Assembly: GCF_029266855.1 (NCBI RefSeq)
Contig: NZ_JAQSWB010000006.1
Coordinates: forward strand, 1 to 64,000
Reading direction: 5' to 3'
DNA from: Fluviicola sp.
GTDB taxonomy: Bacteria > Bacteroidota > Bacteroidia > Flavobacteriales_D > Crocinitomicaceae
DNA: 64,000 nucleotides
Made by a program: the position numbers and the translations under genes. The notes below the pieces were generated by a model. That model searched no databases, had not been told where the DNA came from, and saw only the letters and a program-made list of their open reading frames with translations. Shown here piece after piece: positions 26,285 through 35,762 of the stretch. How positions within the stretch are numbered: position 1 is the first letter of the stretch; every line of letters starts with the position of its first letter.

Positions 26285-28603
26285 ATGCGGAACCTTCTTT
26301 TAGTAGCTTTATTGGGCTTATCCTCCTCGGCATTTTCACAACTCGGAACGGGGGAATGGAGAATGCATGTCGCTGCAGCACAAGCTGTTGACGTGGCTTA
26401 TGGAGACGGACTTGCCCTGGCTGCATTGAAAACAGGCGTTATTGAATACGATCAGGCAGCAGGAGAAACCAAGATCTACAATGATCTGAATGGTCTTTCG
26501 GATATTTTAGTTTCGTGTATTTCCTATGATCCGGGTACGAAATCTTTTTTCATCGGATACGATAATGGAAATATTGATCAGCTTTATTCCGATGGAAGTA
26601 TTGTGAATATTCCCGCGGTTAAATTAGCAGCGATAACCGGAAATAAACGGATCAATAGTTTTACCTCCAGGAATGGAAAAGTGTTTGCCGCAACCGGCTT
26701 TGCAATTATTGTTCTGGATCCGGTTAAACATGAAGTAAAAGATACTTACAATCCTTTTACATCACCTAAGAATTATCAATCCATCCTGTTCCTGAATGAT
26801 TCCATCTACGCTTTACATAATGATGGAATGATCAAGGCTTTTGAGAATAATCAGCTTTTGGGAAATCCCAATAACTGGACGGTGGATACACGCGTGGATG
26901 TACCGGCTTTGGATGTCATTTACCAGGAAGCGGGAGTTTATAATAATGAAGTGTATATCCTGGCTAAAAAGGAAGCGTATGGCGGAGATTCGATTATGAA
27001 GGTTACTTCAGGCGGATTGCAGGAATTTATTGGTCACCAGTTCAACATGGAGATTATAAACTTCCAGATCATTAATAACAAGTTCGGGGTGAGTTTCTCA
27101 GACTCTTATGTTCTTTTTAATGATGATTTATCGATCTTTTTCGGAATTCCGGTTTACTCAAACCCTTCTCCTGAGATTCGCGCGGTGACGTACGATGGGA
27201 CTAACTACTGGATTGCGGATTACAAAAACGGATTGGTGAAGTATGATACTTTTGGAAACGCAAAGATTATTTCAAAAGAAGGCCCGCCGAAGAATGATTT
27301 TTTCAGTATTAATGGAAATGATGGCAAAATTGTTGTGACCGGTGGTACGATTGACCGGGTTGTTTTAAGTTTCAGTCTTTCAGGCGCTTATACCATGCAG
27401 GATGAAACATGGAGTTTATATGATAAATTGAATCAACCTGCTTCCTGGACAAGTGGCGTTTGGGATATCGGAACTGCTGCTATAAATCCTAAAAATTTGG
27501 ATGAGGTGGCTTTCGGCGGATACTGTACCAATGGTTTAAGCATTGCAACCGGCTCAGCAATTACCCAGGTTTATGGAGCTTCAAATTCAATCCTGGAAAA
27601 TACCACACTGGGTAATAATATGACATGTATCACCAGCCTGGAATATGATGATGACGGAAACTTGTGGATTGTAAATGGTTTTGCCAACAAGCCTTTAAAG
27701 GTTCGTACTGCAGACGGGAGCTGGTACGCAATGTCCACAAACTCGATTGTTTCCGGATTGTATGCATCTGAATTGGCAATAGATTACAACGGGAATAAAT
27801 GGGTTGCAGTTTACGGTAAAGGATTAATGGGGTACAAAGACAACGGGACGATCTCAAATACTTCGGATGATATCATTAAGGTATTGCAAACGGGGACTGG
27901 GTCCGGGAACCTGCCGTCTGAAACGGTAACTGCAGTAGCAGTGGATTTTGATAATGAGATATGGATCGGGACCGATAACGGACTGGCGGTTTTGTATAAC
28001 AGCGACGGGATTTTCTCTGCTGCCGGAACAACGGACGCTTCCCGCATTTTGGTAACATATGACGGGAATGTGGAAATGCTGCTTGGAAATTCCTTTATCT
28101 CGGATATTGAAATCGATGGCGGAAACAGAAAATGGATCGGAACACAGGAATCGGGAGTGTTTTTAGTTTCTGCTGACGGTCAGGAAGTACTGGCAAATTT
28201 CAATAAGGACAATTCTCCCATGATTTCAAACCTGGTTTTGGATATGGAGTTTAACCACCTTACAGGTGAACTTTTCATAATCACCGATAACGGAATGGTT
28301 TCCTACCGCACGGATGCAACTTATGAAGATCCGGACTACGCTTCAACTACTGTATTTCCTAATCCTGTCAAACCGGATTTCTTTGGTCCGATTACCATTC
28401 AGGGAATCAAATACGGAAGTGATGTGAAAATTACGGATGCAGCCGGAAACCTGGTGTACAAAACAACTTCAAATGGAGGAACGGCAACCTGGAACGGTAA
28501 AAGACTGACAGGTGAGGAGGTAAGCTCAGGGGTTTATTTTATTTGGACAGCTCCGGCAGAAGGTAAAGGTAAAAAAGTAGGTAAAGTAGTCGTGATCCGA
28601 TGA
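26285..28603 (+). CDS. porZ: PorZ-type T9SS component, two beta-propellers plus C-terminal domain
   Basis: A 772-residue exported protein. The start at 26285 gives a standard signal peptide (MRNLLLVALLGLSSSAFSQ); an upstream in-frame extension exists but would precede the predicted promoter. The N-terminal part (GEWRMHVAAAQAVDVAYGD, NGLSDILVSCISYDPG) is the characteristic PorZ opening. Repeated propeller blades follow (GNKWVAVYGKGLMGYKDNG, NEIWIGTDNGLAVLYNSDG, NRKWIGTQESGVFLV). The end is a sorting-like domain (VFPNPVKPDFFGPITI ... SGVYFIW). In Porphyromonas, PorZ delivers anionic LPS to cargo processed by T9SS at the cell surface. The stop overlaps the recO start by 4 nt; porZ-recO adjacency is, as I recall, common in Bacteroidota. 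It fits with the T9SS cargo genes in this window. Confidence 0.88.
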   Translation: MRNLLLVALLGLSSSAFSQLGTGEWRMHVAAAQAVDVAYGDGLALAALKTGVIEYDQAAGETKIYNDLNGLSDILVSCISYDPGTKSFFIGYDNGNIDQLYSDGSIVNIPAVKLAAITGNKRINSFTSRNGKVFAATGFAIIVLDPVKHEVKDTYNPFTSPKNYQSILFLNDSIYALHNDGMIKAFENNQLLGNPNNWTVDTRVDVPALDVIYQEAGVYNNEVYILAKKEAYGGDSIMKVTSGGLQEFIGHQFNMEIINFQIINNKFGVSFSDSYVLFNDDLSIFFGIPVYSNPSPEIRAVTYDGTNYWIADYKNGLVKYDTFGNAKIISKEGPPKNDFFSINGNDGKIVVTGGTIDRVVLSFSLSGAYTMQDETWSLYDKLNQPASWTSGVWDIGTAAINPKNLDEVAFGGYCTNGLSIATGSAITQVYGASNSILENTTLGNNMTCITSLEYDDDGNLWIVNGFANKPLKVRTADGSWYAMSTNSIVSGLYASELAIDYNGNKWVAVYGKGLMGYKDNGTISNTSDDIIKVLQTGTGSGNLPSETVTAVAVDFDNEIWIGTDNGLAVLYNSDGIFSAAGTTDASRILVTYDGNVEMLLGNSFISDIEIDGGNRKWIGTQESGVFLVSADGQEVLANFNKDNSPMISNLVLDMEFNHLTGELFIITDNGMVSYRTDATYEDPDYASTTVFPNPVKPDFFGPITIQGIKYGSDVKITDAAGNLVYKTTSNGGTATWNGKRLTGEEVSSGVYFIWTAPAEGKGKKVGKVVVIR

Positions 28604-29307
28604 AAACCACGGATAAAGCGGTTGTTCTGTCACGCTTACCTTATTCTGAAACCAGTTTGATTGTAAATTTGTTCACATTCGAATCCGGGCTGCAAACCTT
28701 TTTATTCCAGGGTGCCAAAAAGAAGAAAGGATTGATCTTGTTTCCTTTGGAATTGGTTGAAATCACCTATTATAGGCGCAATGACAGCAGCTTACTGAAA
28801 CTGACAGAAATGCAGAGTTTGGAACCTTTGCACCACCTGTTGGATAATCCTTTAAAATCGAGCATTGCCTTTTTTGTCTCCGAATTAATGATGATCTGTC
28901 TGCGGGATAATCACCAGGATAAAAAACTGTTTCAATTTTTAAGTGATGAAATTCATTGGTTGAACCTGAGTGGGGAACTTAGCAACTACCTGATTTGGTT
29001 TTTGGCCCAGGTAAGTAAATTGGAAGGTTTCCAGCCGGAGATTCAAAGTAATCCTCCGCGTTATTTTGAATTGCAGGAAGGGAAGTTCACAAATGAACTG
29101 CCGTTTTTCCCGGCATACCTGGAGGAATCCTGGCTCCATTGGCTTGCTGATAGTCTGCAATACGAAAAAATGGATTTTTTATCACTCAATATTCCAAAAG
29201 AAGAACGCGTGAAACTGATTGATGCCTGGCTGGAGTATTTTCAGTTTCATGTAAGTGGTATGCGAAAAATGAAGTCCCTGGAAGTAATACGGACAGTATT
29301 TAATTGA
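28600..29307 (+). CDS. recO: DNA repair protein RecO
   Basis: Binds DNA and SSB, anneals strands and loads RecA with RecR during gap repair. The N-terminal OB-fold is typical: KAVVLSRLPYSETSLIVNLFTFESGLQTFLFQGAKKKKG. It is followed by LFPLELVEITYYRR and a helical C-terminal domain (SIAFFVSELMMICLRD). Length 235 aa is normal. There is no zinc-binding Cys cluster, as in other Bacteroidota. ATG overlaps the porZ stop (ATGA). Confidence 0.9.
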   Translation: MKTTDKAVVLSRLPYSETSLIVNLFTFESGLQTFLFQGAKKKKGLILFPLELVEITYYRRNDSSLLKLTEMQSLEPLHHLLDNPLKSSIAFFVSELMMICLRDNHQDKKLFQFLSDEIHWLNLSGELSNYLIWFLAQVSKLEGFQPEIQSNPPRYFELQEGKFTNELPFFPAYLEESWLHWLADSLQYEKMDFLSLNIPKEERVKLIDAWLEYFQFHVSGMRKMKSLEVIRTVFN

Positions 29308-29352
29308 TTTGTTTTCAGGAGTTTAAATAGTGTTATCTAAAGTTGCTGACGT

Positions 29353-29372
29353 ATCCCGATAGCTATCGGGAT
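29353..29372. repeat. perfect 20-bp palindrome, REP-like
   Basis: ATCCCGATAGCTATCGGGAT reads the same on both strands and sits between the convergent recO and ABC-F genes. GACGT and ACGTC nearby extend the potential hairpin. A one-mismatch relative is at 5634-5650. It could serve as a terminator for both genes. Confidence 0.7.
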
Positions 29373-29430
29373 GCGGAATTACGTCTAAAGTTGAAAGAAT
29401 TTAGATTTTGCCGGAACCAGTTTCCCAAGT

Positions 29431-31071
29431 CTAGCTTAATTTTCGTTCAATCTCCTTCAGATTCTCCATTTTCTTAGTTGCCAGGAATCCGTTGATATCA
29501 TCAAAATGCGTTTTCACCTGTTTGTTTCCGAACTCGTATACTTTTGTTACCAAACCGTCCAGGAAGTCGCGGTCGTGTGAAACCAAAACAAGTGTTCCGT
29601 CAAAAGCATTTAATGCATCCTTGATAATATCCTTCGTTTTCATATCCAAATGATTCGTTGGCTCATCGAGAATCAGCAAATTAACAGGTTCAAGCAATAA
29701 TTTGATTAGTGCCAGACGCGTTTTTTCTCCTCCTGAGAGCACCTTTACCTTTTTGGTAGAAGAATCCCCGCCGAACATGAAAGCGCCCAGCAAATCCTTT
29801 ATCTTAGTCCGCACATCGCCTTCAGCAATACGGTCAATGGTTTCGAAGATCGTTAATTCTTCATCCAACAGGGAAGCCTGATTTTGTGCAAAATATCCGA
29901 TTTGTGTATTGTGGCCTAACTCCAGGTTTCCTTCAAACCCGATTTCTTTCATGATTGCTTTGACCAAAGTGGATTTTCCTTCACCGTTTCTTCCTACAAA
30001 AGCTACTTTCTCTCCGCGTTCAATAGTTACATTGACATCCTGGAATACCACATGATTGTCATATTTTTTGCTCAGATCCGTAATAACAACCGGGTAAGAA
30101 CCGGAACGCGGAGCAGGAGGGAACTTTAAGCGCAAAGCAGAATTATCTACTTCATCCACTTCAATGATGTCCAGTTTCTCCAGCATCTTTACGCGTGACT
30201 GAACCTGAAGGGTTTTGGAGTAGGTTCCTTTGAAACGCTCAATAAATTCAGTAGTTTCAGCAATGAATTTTTGCTGCTCTTCGTATTGTTTTTGTTGTTG
30301 GGTTCTTCGCTCCTTGCGCAATTCCAGGTAATGGGAATATTTCGCTTTGTAATCGTAAATACGACCCATGGTTACTTCAATCGTGCGATTGGTAATTGCA
30401 TCCACAAATGCACGGTCATGCGAAATAACCACAACAGCCTTGGCGCTGTTTACCAAAAAATCTTCCAGCCATTGGATCGATTCGATATCCATATGGTTGG
30501 TAGGCTCATCCAGGAGGATCAGATCCGGTTTTTGAAGCAGGATTTTCGCCAGTTCGATACGCATTCTCCATCCACCGCTAAACTCGGAGGTAGATCGCGT
30601 GAAATCTTCCCGTTCAAATCCCATTCCTTTCAGCACCTTTTCTACTTCGCCGTCGTAATTGATTTCTTCAATGGAGTAGAATTTTTCGCTTAATTCGGAA
30701 ACGCGTTCGATGAGTTTCATATAGTCATCCGAATCATAATCCGTTCGAACAGTCAGTTCCTGGTTCAGGGCCTCAATTTCATCCCGCATCGCGAAGATGT
30801 TGGAGAAGGCTTTACTCGTTTCTTCGAAAACAGTGCAATTGTCTTCAGTTAGTAAATGCTGAGGTAAATATGCAATAACAGCGTCTTTCGGAGCGGAAAC
30901 ACCTCCTTTGGTTGCTTTGTTTACACCTGCAAGAATCTTCAGAAGGGTGGATTTCCCGGCACCATTTTTCCCCATTAATGCGATCTTATCCGTGTCATTA
31001 ATGACAAATGATACATCACTGAATAAAATTTTACCGCTGAATTCTACCGATACATTGTCTACTGAAATCAT
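29431..31071 (-). CDS. ABC-F family ATPase
   Basis: Tandem ABC ATPase without membrane domains, 546 aa. Module 1 has Walker A GKNGAGKST, signature FSGGWRMR and Walker B LILLDEPTNHMD. Module 2 has GRNGEGKST, LSGGEKTR and LLILDEPTNHLD. The linker between them is long, charged and Gln-rich (RKERRTQQQKQYEEQQKF). ABC-F proteins of the EttA/Uup/YdiF group work on ribosomes or DNA intermediates; I cannot decide which subgroup. Single gene, convergent with recO. The start at 31071 keeps the whole first module (MISVDNVSVEFSGKILF). Confidence 0.92.
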   Translation of the reverse strand: MISVDNVSVEFSGKILFSDVSFVINDTDKIALMGKNGAGKSTLLKILAGVNKATKGGVSAPKDAVIAYLPQHLLTEDNCTVFEETSKAFSNIFAMRDEIEALNQELTVRTDYDSDDYMKLIERVSELSEKFYSIEEINYDGEVEKVLKGMGFEREDFTRSTSEFSGGWRMRIELAKILLQKPDLILLDEPTNHMDIESIQWLEDFLVNSAKAVVVISHDRAFVDAITNRTIEVTMGRIYDYKAKYSHYLELRKERRTQQQKQYEEQQKFIAETTEFIERFKGTYSKTLQVQSRVKMLEKLDIIEVDEVDNSALRLKFPPAPRSGSYPVVITDLSKKYDNHVVFQDVNVTIERGEKVAFVGRNGEGKSTLVKAIMKEIGFEGNLELGHNTQIGYFAQNQASLLDEELTIFETIDRIAEGDVRTKIKDLLGAFMFGGDSSTKKVKVLSGGEKTRLALIKLLLEPVNLLILDEPTNHLDMKTKDIIKDALNAFDGTLVLVSHDRDFLDGLVTKVYEFGNKQVKTHFDDINGFLATKKMENLKEIERKLS

Positions 31072-31199
31072 ATTTCCCGATTTTGGAGGTGCAAAGGTAC
31101 TGACAACTTTGGAATTGGTAGAATTTGAAACATAAAAAGTAGGAGTTAGTCCCTTAAATACGAGATTCTTCCCCTACTTTCAAATTTAGGTAGTAGCAG

Positions 31200-31481
31200 C
31201 TAAACGAGTAGAATAACCAGTATATCAACTAAAACAGTGACAATGAATGCGTTCAAAATCCATTTCATAGGAGCCACGGCTAAAAGTAAACTTAAGGTTG
31301 TCATTGTTGGAATTACTACAGCGATCAGAGACCATGTATGGAGCGCAGCACCGTAACTCATAGTTACACCGCCTAAGCATCCTATAATTAATAACGAGAT
31401 TGCAATAACTCCAAATCGGTACTCGTTTGCCAGATTTTCGAGTTTCGTCCAAGTGCTTGGTTTTATTTCCTGAGCTTTCAT
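31200..31481 (-). CDS. small membrane protein, 93 aa
   Basis: Starting at the ATG at 31481 (MKAQEIKPSTW) it has a short hydrophilic head and three hydrophobic helices (FGVIAISLLIIGCLGG, WSLIAVVIPTMTTLSLLLAVA, ILNAFIVTVLVDILVILLV). An in-frame ATG 24 nt further upstream is possible. No family recognised; a conserved small inner-membrane protein is likely. Confidence 0.6.
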   Translation of the reverse strand: MKAQEIKPSTWTKLENLANEYRFGVIAISLLIIGCLGGVTMSYGAALHTWSLIAVVIPTMTTLSLLLAVAPMKWILNAFIVTVLVDILVILLV

Positions 31482-31585
31482 AACTTCTTGATTTTGATAA
31501 ATCAAAGGTCGGAATGATTAAAAGCTATTAAAATGAGCCAAATCACAAAAAAACTTGATTTATGTCATCTTCTCCGCGACTTCCT

Positions 31586-31593
31586 TATATTTG
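31586..31593 (+). promoter_or_regulatory. TAnnTTTG -7 box
   Basis: TATATTTG, 28 nt before the ATG of the outer-membrane protein at 31622. No clear -33 partner. Confidence 0.45.
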
Positions 31594-31621
31594 ATTTAAC
31601 AATAAGAGTAAAAATTAGGTT

Positions 31622-32254
31622 ATGAAGAAGGTAAAATTTATGTTATTGTTGGCAACCGTCGGGTTGTTTGCAAGTAATTCACAGGCCCAGGGCTTTGGTG
31701 GAAGCGGAAGCAAGTATTTGCAATTAGGTTTAGGTATAAACCAACATTACTCCATGTATTCGGACTATGACCGGACTTACAACACAAACTACGGAGCATT
31801 CAACTTGCAAATGGAATTTGGTGTCCATAAATATGTAGGTTTGGGTTTCATGGTTGGAGCTCAGGTTGCTGTTAGAGGATCGGGTTATTATTACGGGGGA
31901 GTTTATGCTCCGGGTTATTATGCTCCGTCATCTTCCCCATACCGTCATTTTGGGGTTCCGATCGGTTTTATTGCGAATTTCCACTTTCTGCAGTTGATTG
32001 CAGATAAAGCAGGAAAAGATTTTGCCAATAAAATTGACGTTTACGGTGGTTTGAACATTGGTAGTGGTCCTGTTTTTAGAAGTGTTCGTGAAAAGTACAA
32101 AGATGAAGTGTACTACGATTCTAATGTAGGAGCACTTTTCTTTTTTGGTCCACACGTTGGTTTCCGTTATTTCCCAAGCGAAAAAGTTGGGCTTTATGCT
32201 GAAGCCGGTTATGGAAAATCATTAATTACAGGCGGTGTAATTTTCAAATTGTAA
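31622..32254 (+). CDS. outer-membrane beta-barrel protein, 210 aa
   Basis: Signal peptide MKKVKFMLLLATVGLFASNSQAQ. It is followed by alternating-strand sequence rich in Gly and Tyr (KYLQLGLGINQHYSMYSDYD, YGAFNLQMEFGVHKYVGLGFMVGAQVAV, HVGFRYFPSEKVGLYAEAGYG) that ends in a final strand, GGVIFKL, closing on a hydrophobic residue. A loop GSGYYYGGVYAPGYYAPSSS is very rich in Tyr. The pattern is that of an 8- to 10-strand barrel of the OmpW/PorT-like superfamily. Role unknown. It has its own promoter and terminator. Confidence 0.75.
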   Translation: MKKVKFMLLLATVGLFASNSQAQGFGGSGSKYLQLGLGINQHYSMYSDYDRTYNTNYGAFNLQMEFGVHKYVGLGFMVGAQVAVRGSGYYYGGVYAPGYYAPSSSPYRHFGVPIGFIANFHFLQLIADKAGKDFANKIDVYGGLNIGSGPVFRSVREKYKDEVYYDSNVGALFFFGPHVGFRYFPSEKVGLYAEAGYGKSLITGGVIFKL

Positions 32255-32273
32255 ATTATTCTTACAACAGAAT

Positions 32274-32313
32274 AAAAAAAGGGCGCTCGTCAATTGACCG
32301 GCGCCCTTTTTTT
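32274..32313. terminator. bidirectional terminator
   Basis: AAAAAAAGGGCGC paired with GCGCCCTTTTTTT around a 14-nt loop, between convergent genes. Confidence 0.9.
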
Positions 32314-32326
32314 AGTTTATAAAGTG

Positions 32327-34342
32327 TTACATTTTAATAAATGATTCAGAATACTTCTCACCATTCTTAGTTTGAATTACTAAGAAATAACGACCGCTAG
32401 CCAGTCCGGTCAATGAAATTTTCGAGTCTTTTTTCTGAGTTTCAAAAACCCGCTCACCCATTTGCGTATAAATCTGGATACTTGAAGCATCTAACAGATC
32501 ATAGTTCTCAATAGTCAGGTAATCCATTGTTGGGTTCGGATACAAAGCGATCTTTTTACCATCCACTTCCAACAGGCTCAAAGGATGTGATCCTTCTACA
32601 ACTGTTAAAGGTTCGTTTATTGTCGGGTTGTTCACCTGATCAATATGTCCTGATGGCCATTTGATCATAATGGAATCAATCATTGTTGCAGTTCCGATAC
32701 CAAAATGCGCGTTCAATGTATTCATGTATCTGAACCCGTCACCGCTTCGGATATCGCGGATTTGTTTCCCCCATGCACCGTAAATTTCCACACGCGCACC
32801 AATTCCGTTTGAGTTACTTTCAATTCCCTGAAGGTTAATCGTAATCCAGTTGTTGTCATTTTTATCGCTCATGTATACGGTGTTTCCGTTTCTGATATCC
32901 AGGAATCCGTCATTGTTTAAGTCACCGATAGCACCGTTGGAGAAAGCATAAACCATTGGGAAGAAAGTGAAATCTCCGTTTCCGAACATGATTTTATTTC
33001 CTCCGCCAAGTACATCTGTAAAACCATCGTTGTCAAAGTCAAAAGAAACGTGTTCGATATTTAAACTTGGATTCGTATCCCATCCGGAACCGGCAGTAAC
33101 GTCTGAAAACGTTCCGTTCCCGTTGTTTTTCATTACTTTATGAGGACCGTCATCAGTAGAACTCGCACCGATTACACCATCCATCCATCCGTCGTTGTTA
33201 TAATCATTCCATGCGGACGACCAGGTTTGAATCGGATCGGCCATGTTTGAAGCGATTGAAACATCTGTAAAGGTTCCGTCGCCATTATTTCTGTGCAGTT
33301 CGTTGATCTTTGCTGTTGAAGCCCCACCACGGCATTTCGCAATAAAAAGATCCTGATCCCCGTCATTATCGTAATCTGTCCAGATAGAACCGTAATTTCC
33401 ACCTTCCGGGTGATCTCCCAATCCTCCCTGGTGGAACGTCAGGTTCCCGCTTCCGTCATTCAGGTAATAAACATTCGGATCAATATCATGGCAAGAAAAC
33501 GCATCCAGGTTACCATCGTTATTGATATCTACGAAATTAGTCCGCTGACAGAAAACATATTCAGTCCCGGAAACCTCTGTATAAGCTGTTCCGGTTGCAT
33601 TTGCTTTCATAAATGTTACTCCGTTCCCACTTCCGTAAAGCATATCATTGAACCCGTTCTTGTCAATATCACCTATTGCCATACTCCAAGATGGTTGAAA
33701 CATTGTATTGGTAGTCGGAATATTTGTAGTAATAAAAGCTCCGCTGATTTGCTGATAAAGAATTTGAACACTGGAAGAAGATACCGTTACGATATCATCC
33801 AAAAAGTCACCGTTCATATCAGTAACAGCTAAACCGTATGTACCGCTGATTGATGGGAAAGTGTTTGCAGTAAATGTAATTGGAGGAGTAGGTGGAACTA
33901 CAATCGGACTTTCTGTAAGCTCAAAGCTAAATCCGGCAGAGGTCCATCGGTTATCAAAAGCGATTGTATAAGTTGTTCCGTTGGTTACATTAAAGCTGGC
34001 TGTTGATGTTAATCCGCTCCCGCCGTCATCATCACCGGAAACACAAACATGAGCACCACAAACGCCTGAATACACGTGGAATCGGGTATCGGCTCCCGCA
34101 CTTGCCGCCAAATCAGTTGTAATAGTGACGGTATAATTAGCATCCGGAGTATACGTATACCACTCTCCGGCGGTTTGTCCCGTTCCGTTAGTTGCACAGA
34201 TTACAGTTGGAACATCTGTTCCGTCAACAGCACTTACAGCGTAAGTTCCTGCAGTAATTGGAACTGCCGTAGCACAGGTGTTCTGTGCTTGAGAAAGCAC
34301 AGGCATTCCAAGTAAAAGAAAAAAGGTAAAATTAATTTTCAT
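32327..34342 (-). CDS. secreted FG-GAP/VCBS protein with ASPIC/UnbV domain and T9SS tail
   Basis: A 671-residue exported protein with signal peptide (MKINFTFFLLLGMPVLSQAQ). Domains in order: an N-terminal beta domain (CATAVPITAGTYAVSAVDGTD ... FELTES), seven or so FG-GAP/VCBS units with calcium-loop Asp/Asn patterns (DYDNDGDQDLFIAK, DFDNDGFTDVLGG), then an ASPIC/UnbV domain. That domain reads NWITINLQGIESNSNGIGARVEI ... RDIRSGDGFRYMN ... IMIKWPSGHID. A type A T9SS sorting tail closes it (IALYPNPTMDYLTI ... SGRYFLVI). It lies 31 nt downstream of a diheme cytochrome-like gene on the same strand, so the two are probably co-transcribed. The architecture resembles CRTAC1-type proteins; the substrate is unknown. 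Confidence 0.9.
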   Translation of the reverse strand: MKINFTFFLLLGMPVLSQAQNTCATAVPITAGTYAVSAVDGTDVPTVICATNGTGQTAGEWYTYTPDANYTVTITTDLAASAGADTRFHVYSGVCGAHVCVSGDDDGGSGLTSTASFNVTNGTTYTIAFDNRWTSAGFSFELTESPIVVPPTPPITFTANTFPSISGTYGLAVTDMNGDFLDDIVTVSSSSVQILYQQISGAFITTNIPTTNTMFQPSWSMAIGDIDKNGFNDMLYGSGNGVTFMKANATGTAYTEVSGTEYVFCQRTNFVDINNDGNLDAFSCHDIDPNVYYLNDGSGNLTFHQGGLGDHPEGGNYGSIWTDYDNDGDQDLFIAKCRGGASTAKINELHRNNGDGTFTDVSIASNMADPIQTWSSAWNDYNNDGWMDGVIGASSTDDGPHKVMKNNGNGTFSDVTAGSGWDTNPSLNIEHVSFDFDNDGFTDVLGGGNKIMFGNGDFTFFPMVYAFSNGAIGDLNNDGFLDIRNGNTVYMSDKNDNNWITINLQGIESNSNGIGARVEIYGAWGKQIRDIRSGDGFRYMNTLNAHFGIGTATMIDSIMIKWPSGHIDQVNNPTINEPLTVVEGSHPLSLLEVDGKKIALYPNPTMDYLTIENYDLLDASSIQIYTQMGERVFETQKKDSKISLTGLASGRYFLVIQTKNGEKYSESFIKM

Positions 34343-34373
34343 AACGTTGGTTTTTTAGTTTATTAATAGTGTA

Positions 34374-35498
34374 TTAGTTACAGGTTTGTTTCCAGCTGAT
34401 CCAGTCTTCGAGTAGTTGCAAACCTTCGTCGTGAACAATACTTCTGCCCAATAGCGGCATGCGTTCACTTGGTAAAGTCGAACCTAAACGATAATACATC
34501 ATCGAACGGTTTTTATCATTTGGTTTAATAATATATGCAAGGTTTGAATTGATGAATTCTTCCGGTTCAACACACAGTCCAAGATTAATAGGATCTGAAG
34601 TTTCGGAGAATGCCAGGCGCATCGGTCGGTAATCGCAATGCTTGCCTTCGCTGTGACAATGTGCACAATTGATGTCAACATAAGAACGAAACCGCTCATC
34701 AATGCTTTTTGTCTGATCCATATAATTTACAGTAGAAACAATATTTCCCGGAAGGGTGTTCTGCAAATATCCGACAGCGATCAGTTTTTGTAATTGATTT
34801 TGAGTACCATCATTATAGGCGTAATCAGTATTCAGGTTTTGCGGTTTGATTCCGATCGGAATAGGTTGATCGTTGATTTTATGACAAGTGTGACATTCCG
34901 TTTGATTCGGGATCCGGTACGCTGTACTTTTTGGCTGACCATTTTGCATCCAGCTTACGTTGGTATAGCTTCCATTACTATCCAGGTAGGCTTCCGTTTG
35001 TTCTGTATTCCAGACATAGTTGGCGAAGATCCAACCGGAAGATTTGCGAATCATAATGCGGGTCTCAATAATTCGTGTATTTCCTGCAGGCTGAACGTCG
35101 TCGTAATAAAATGTTTTAATGAGTGCCGCTCCTACAGGAAGATCCAGAACCTCACTATCACTGATGTATGTAGCCTGTGTTCCGGTTGGTAGCCAGATGA
35201 AACGTTTTTTGTGCGCGTAATCTGTGAAAAGCCCGGAAGCCGGTTCATAGGGAATAACTCTTTCAGCCGGAGTTTGATTTTTCAGGTCACCCTGGAAGAA
35301 ACGATAATCTGATAGTTTTGTATAAGGTACAGTTGTAAGATCAACAGAAACCCCGGTTTCTTCTTCAACAGGAGGAGTTATTGGCTCTACTGTCGGCTTC
35401 TTTTTACAGGAGGGGATGAGGAGAAGCATCAATGCGAATGCGCTGACGGCACATACAGAGATGATTAATCGATTTGTTTCAGTTCGTTGTTGGTTCAT
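34374..35498 (-). CDS. lipoprotein with two c-type heme motifs (SO2930/HNE_0200-like)
   Basis: A 374-residue lipoprotein: hydrophobic segment then IPSCKKK, with the Cys as lipidation site. Two CxxCH heme c sites are seen, CHTCH and CAHCH, about 90 residues apart in the C-terminal half. The N-terminal half has the block LSDYRFFQGDLKNQTPAERVIPYEPASGLFTDYAHKKRFIWLPTG, which I associate with the SO2930/HNE_0200 family of diheme cytochrome-like proteins. The C-terminal MPLLGRSIVHDEGLQLLEDWI is a typical cytochrome-c-type ending. It is probably anchored in the envelope and handles electron transfer. It stands first of a pair with the ASPIC/UnbV protein downstream. Heme binding is well supported; the partner and reaction are not known. 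Confidence 0.8.
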   Translation of the reverse strand: MNQQRTETNRLIISVCAVSAFALMLLLIPSCKKKPTVEPITPPVEEETGVSVDLTTVPYTKLSDYRFFQGDLKNQTPAERVIPYEPASGLFTDYAHKKRFIWLPTGTQATYISDSEVLDLPVGAALIKTFYYDDVQPAGNTRIIETRIMIRKSSGWIFANYVWNTEQTEAYLDSNGSYTNVSWMQNGQPKSTAYRIPNQTECHTCHKINDQPIPIGIKPQNLNTDYAYNDGTQNQLQKLIAVGYLQNTLPGNIVSTVNYMDQTKSIDERFRSYVDINCAHCHSEGKHCDYRPMRLAFSETSDPINLGLCVEPEEFINSNLAYIIKPNDKNRSMMYYRLGSTLPSERMPLLGRSIVHDEGLQLLEDWISWKQTCN

Positions 35499-35705
35499 AA
35501 AAAGTATTGTAGCTTTTACCTTTATGGTAGTAAATCGGGAATAAGGTAATATTTATTTTCAATACTCATTCATTCCCTTAGCAATTGTTTCACAAGCATA
35601 TAGATGGTGATTTGATAAAAATAGTTGCTTGCTTAGGTGTGTTTGTGAAAATTTTGTTGATTTATCAATAAAAAAGTAAAAATATAACAATCGTCTCCAG
35701 GAACT

Positions 35706-35740
35706 AAAAAAGCCCTAATCCACCATGGCGGATTAGGGCT
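35706..35740 (-). terminator. terminator downstream of lysS
   Basis: Eleven-bp stem AGCCCTAATCC / GGATTAGGGCT with an 8-nt loop, followed on the minus strand by TTTTT. It lies just beyond the lysS stop. Confidence 0.88.
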
Positions 35741-35762
35741 CTCAACAATTATCTTAAATCAA

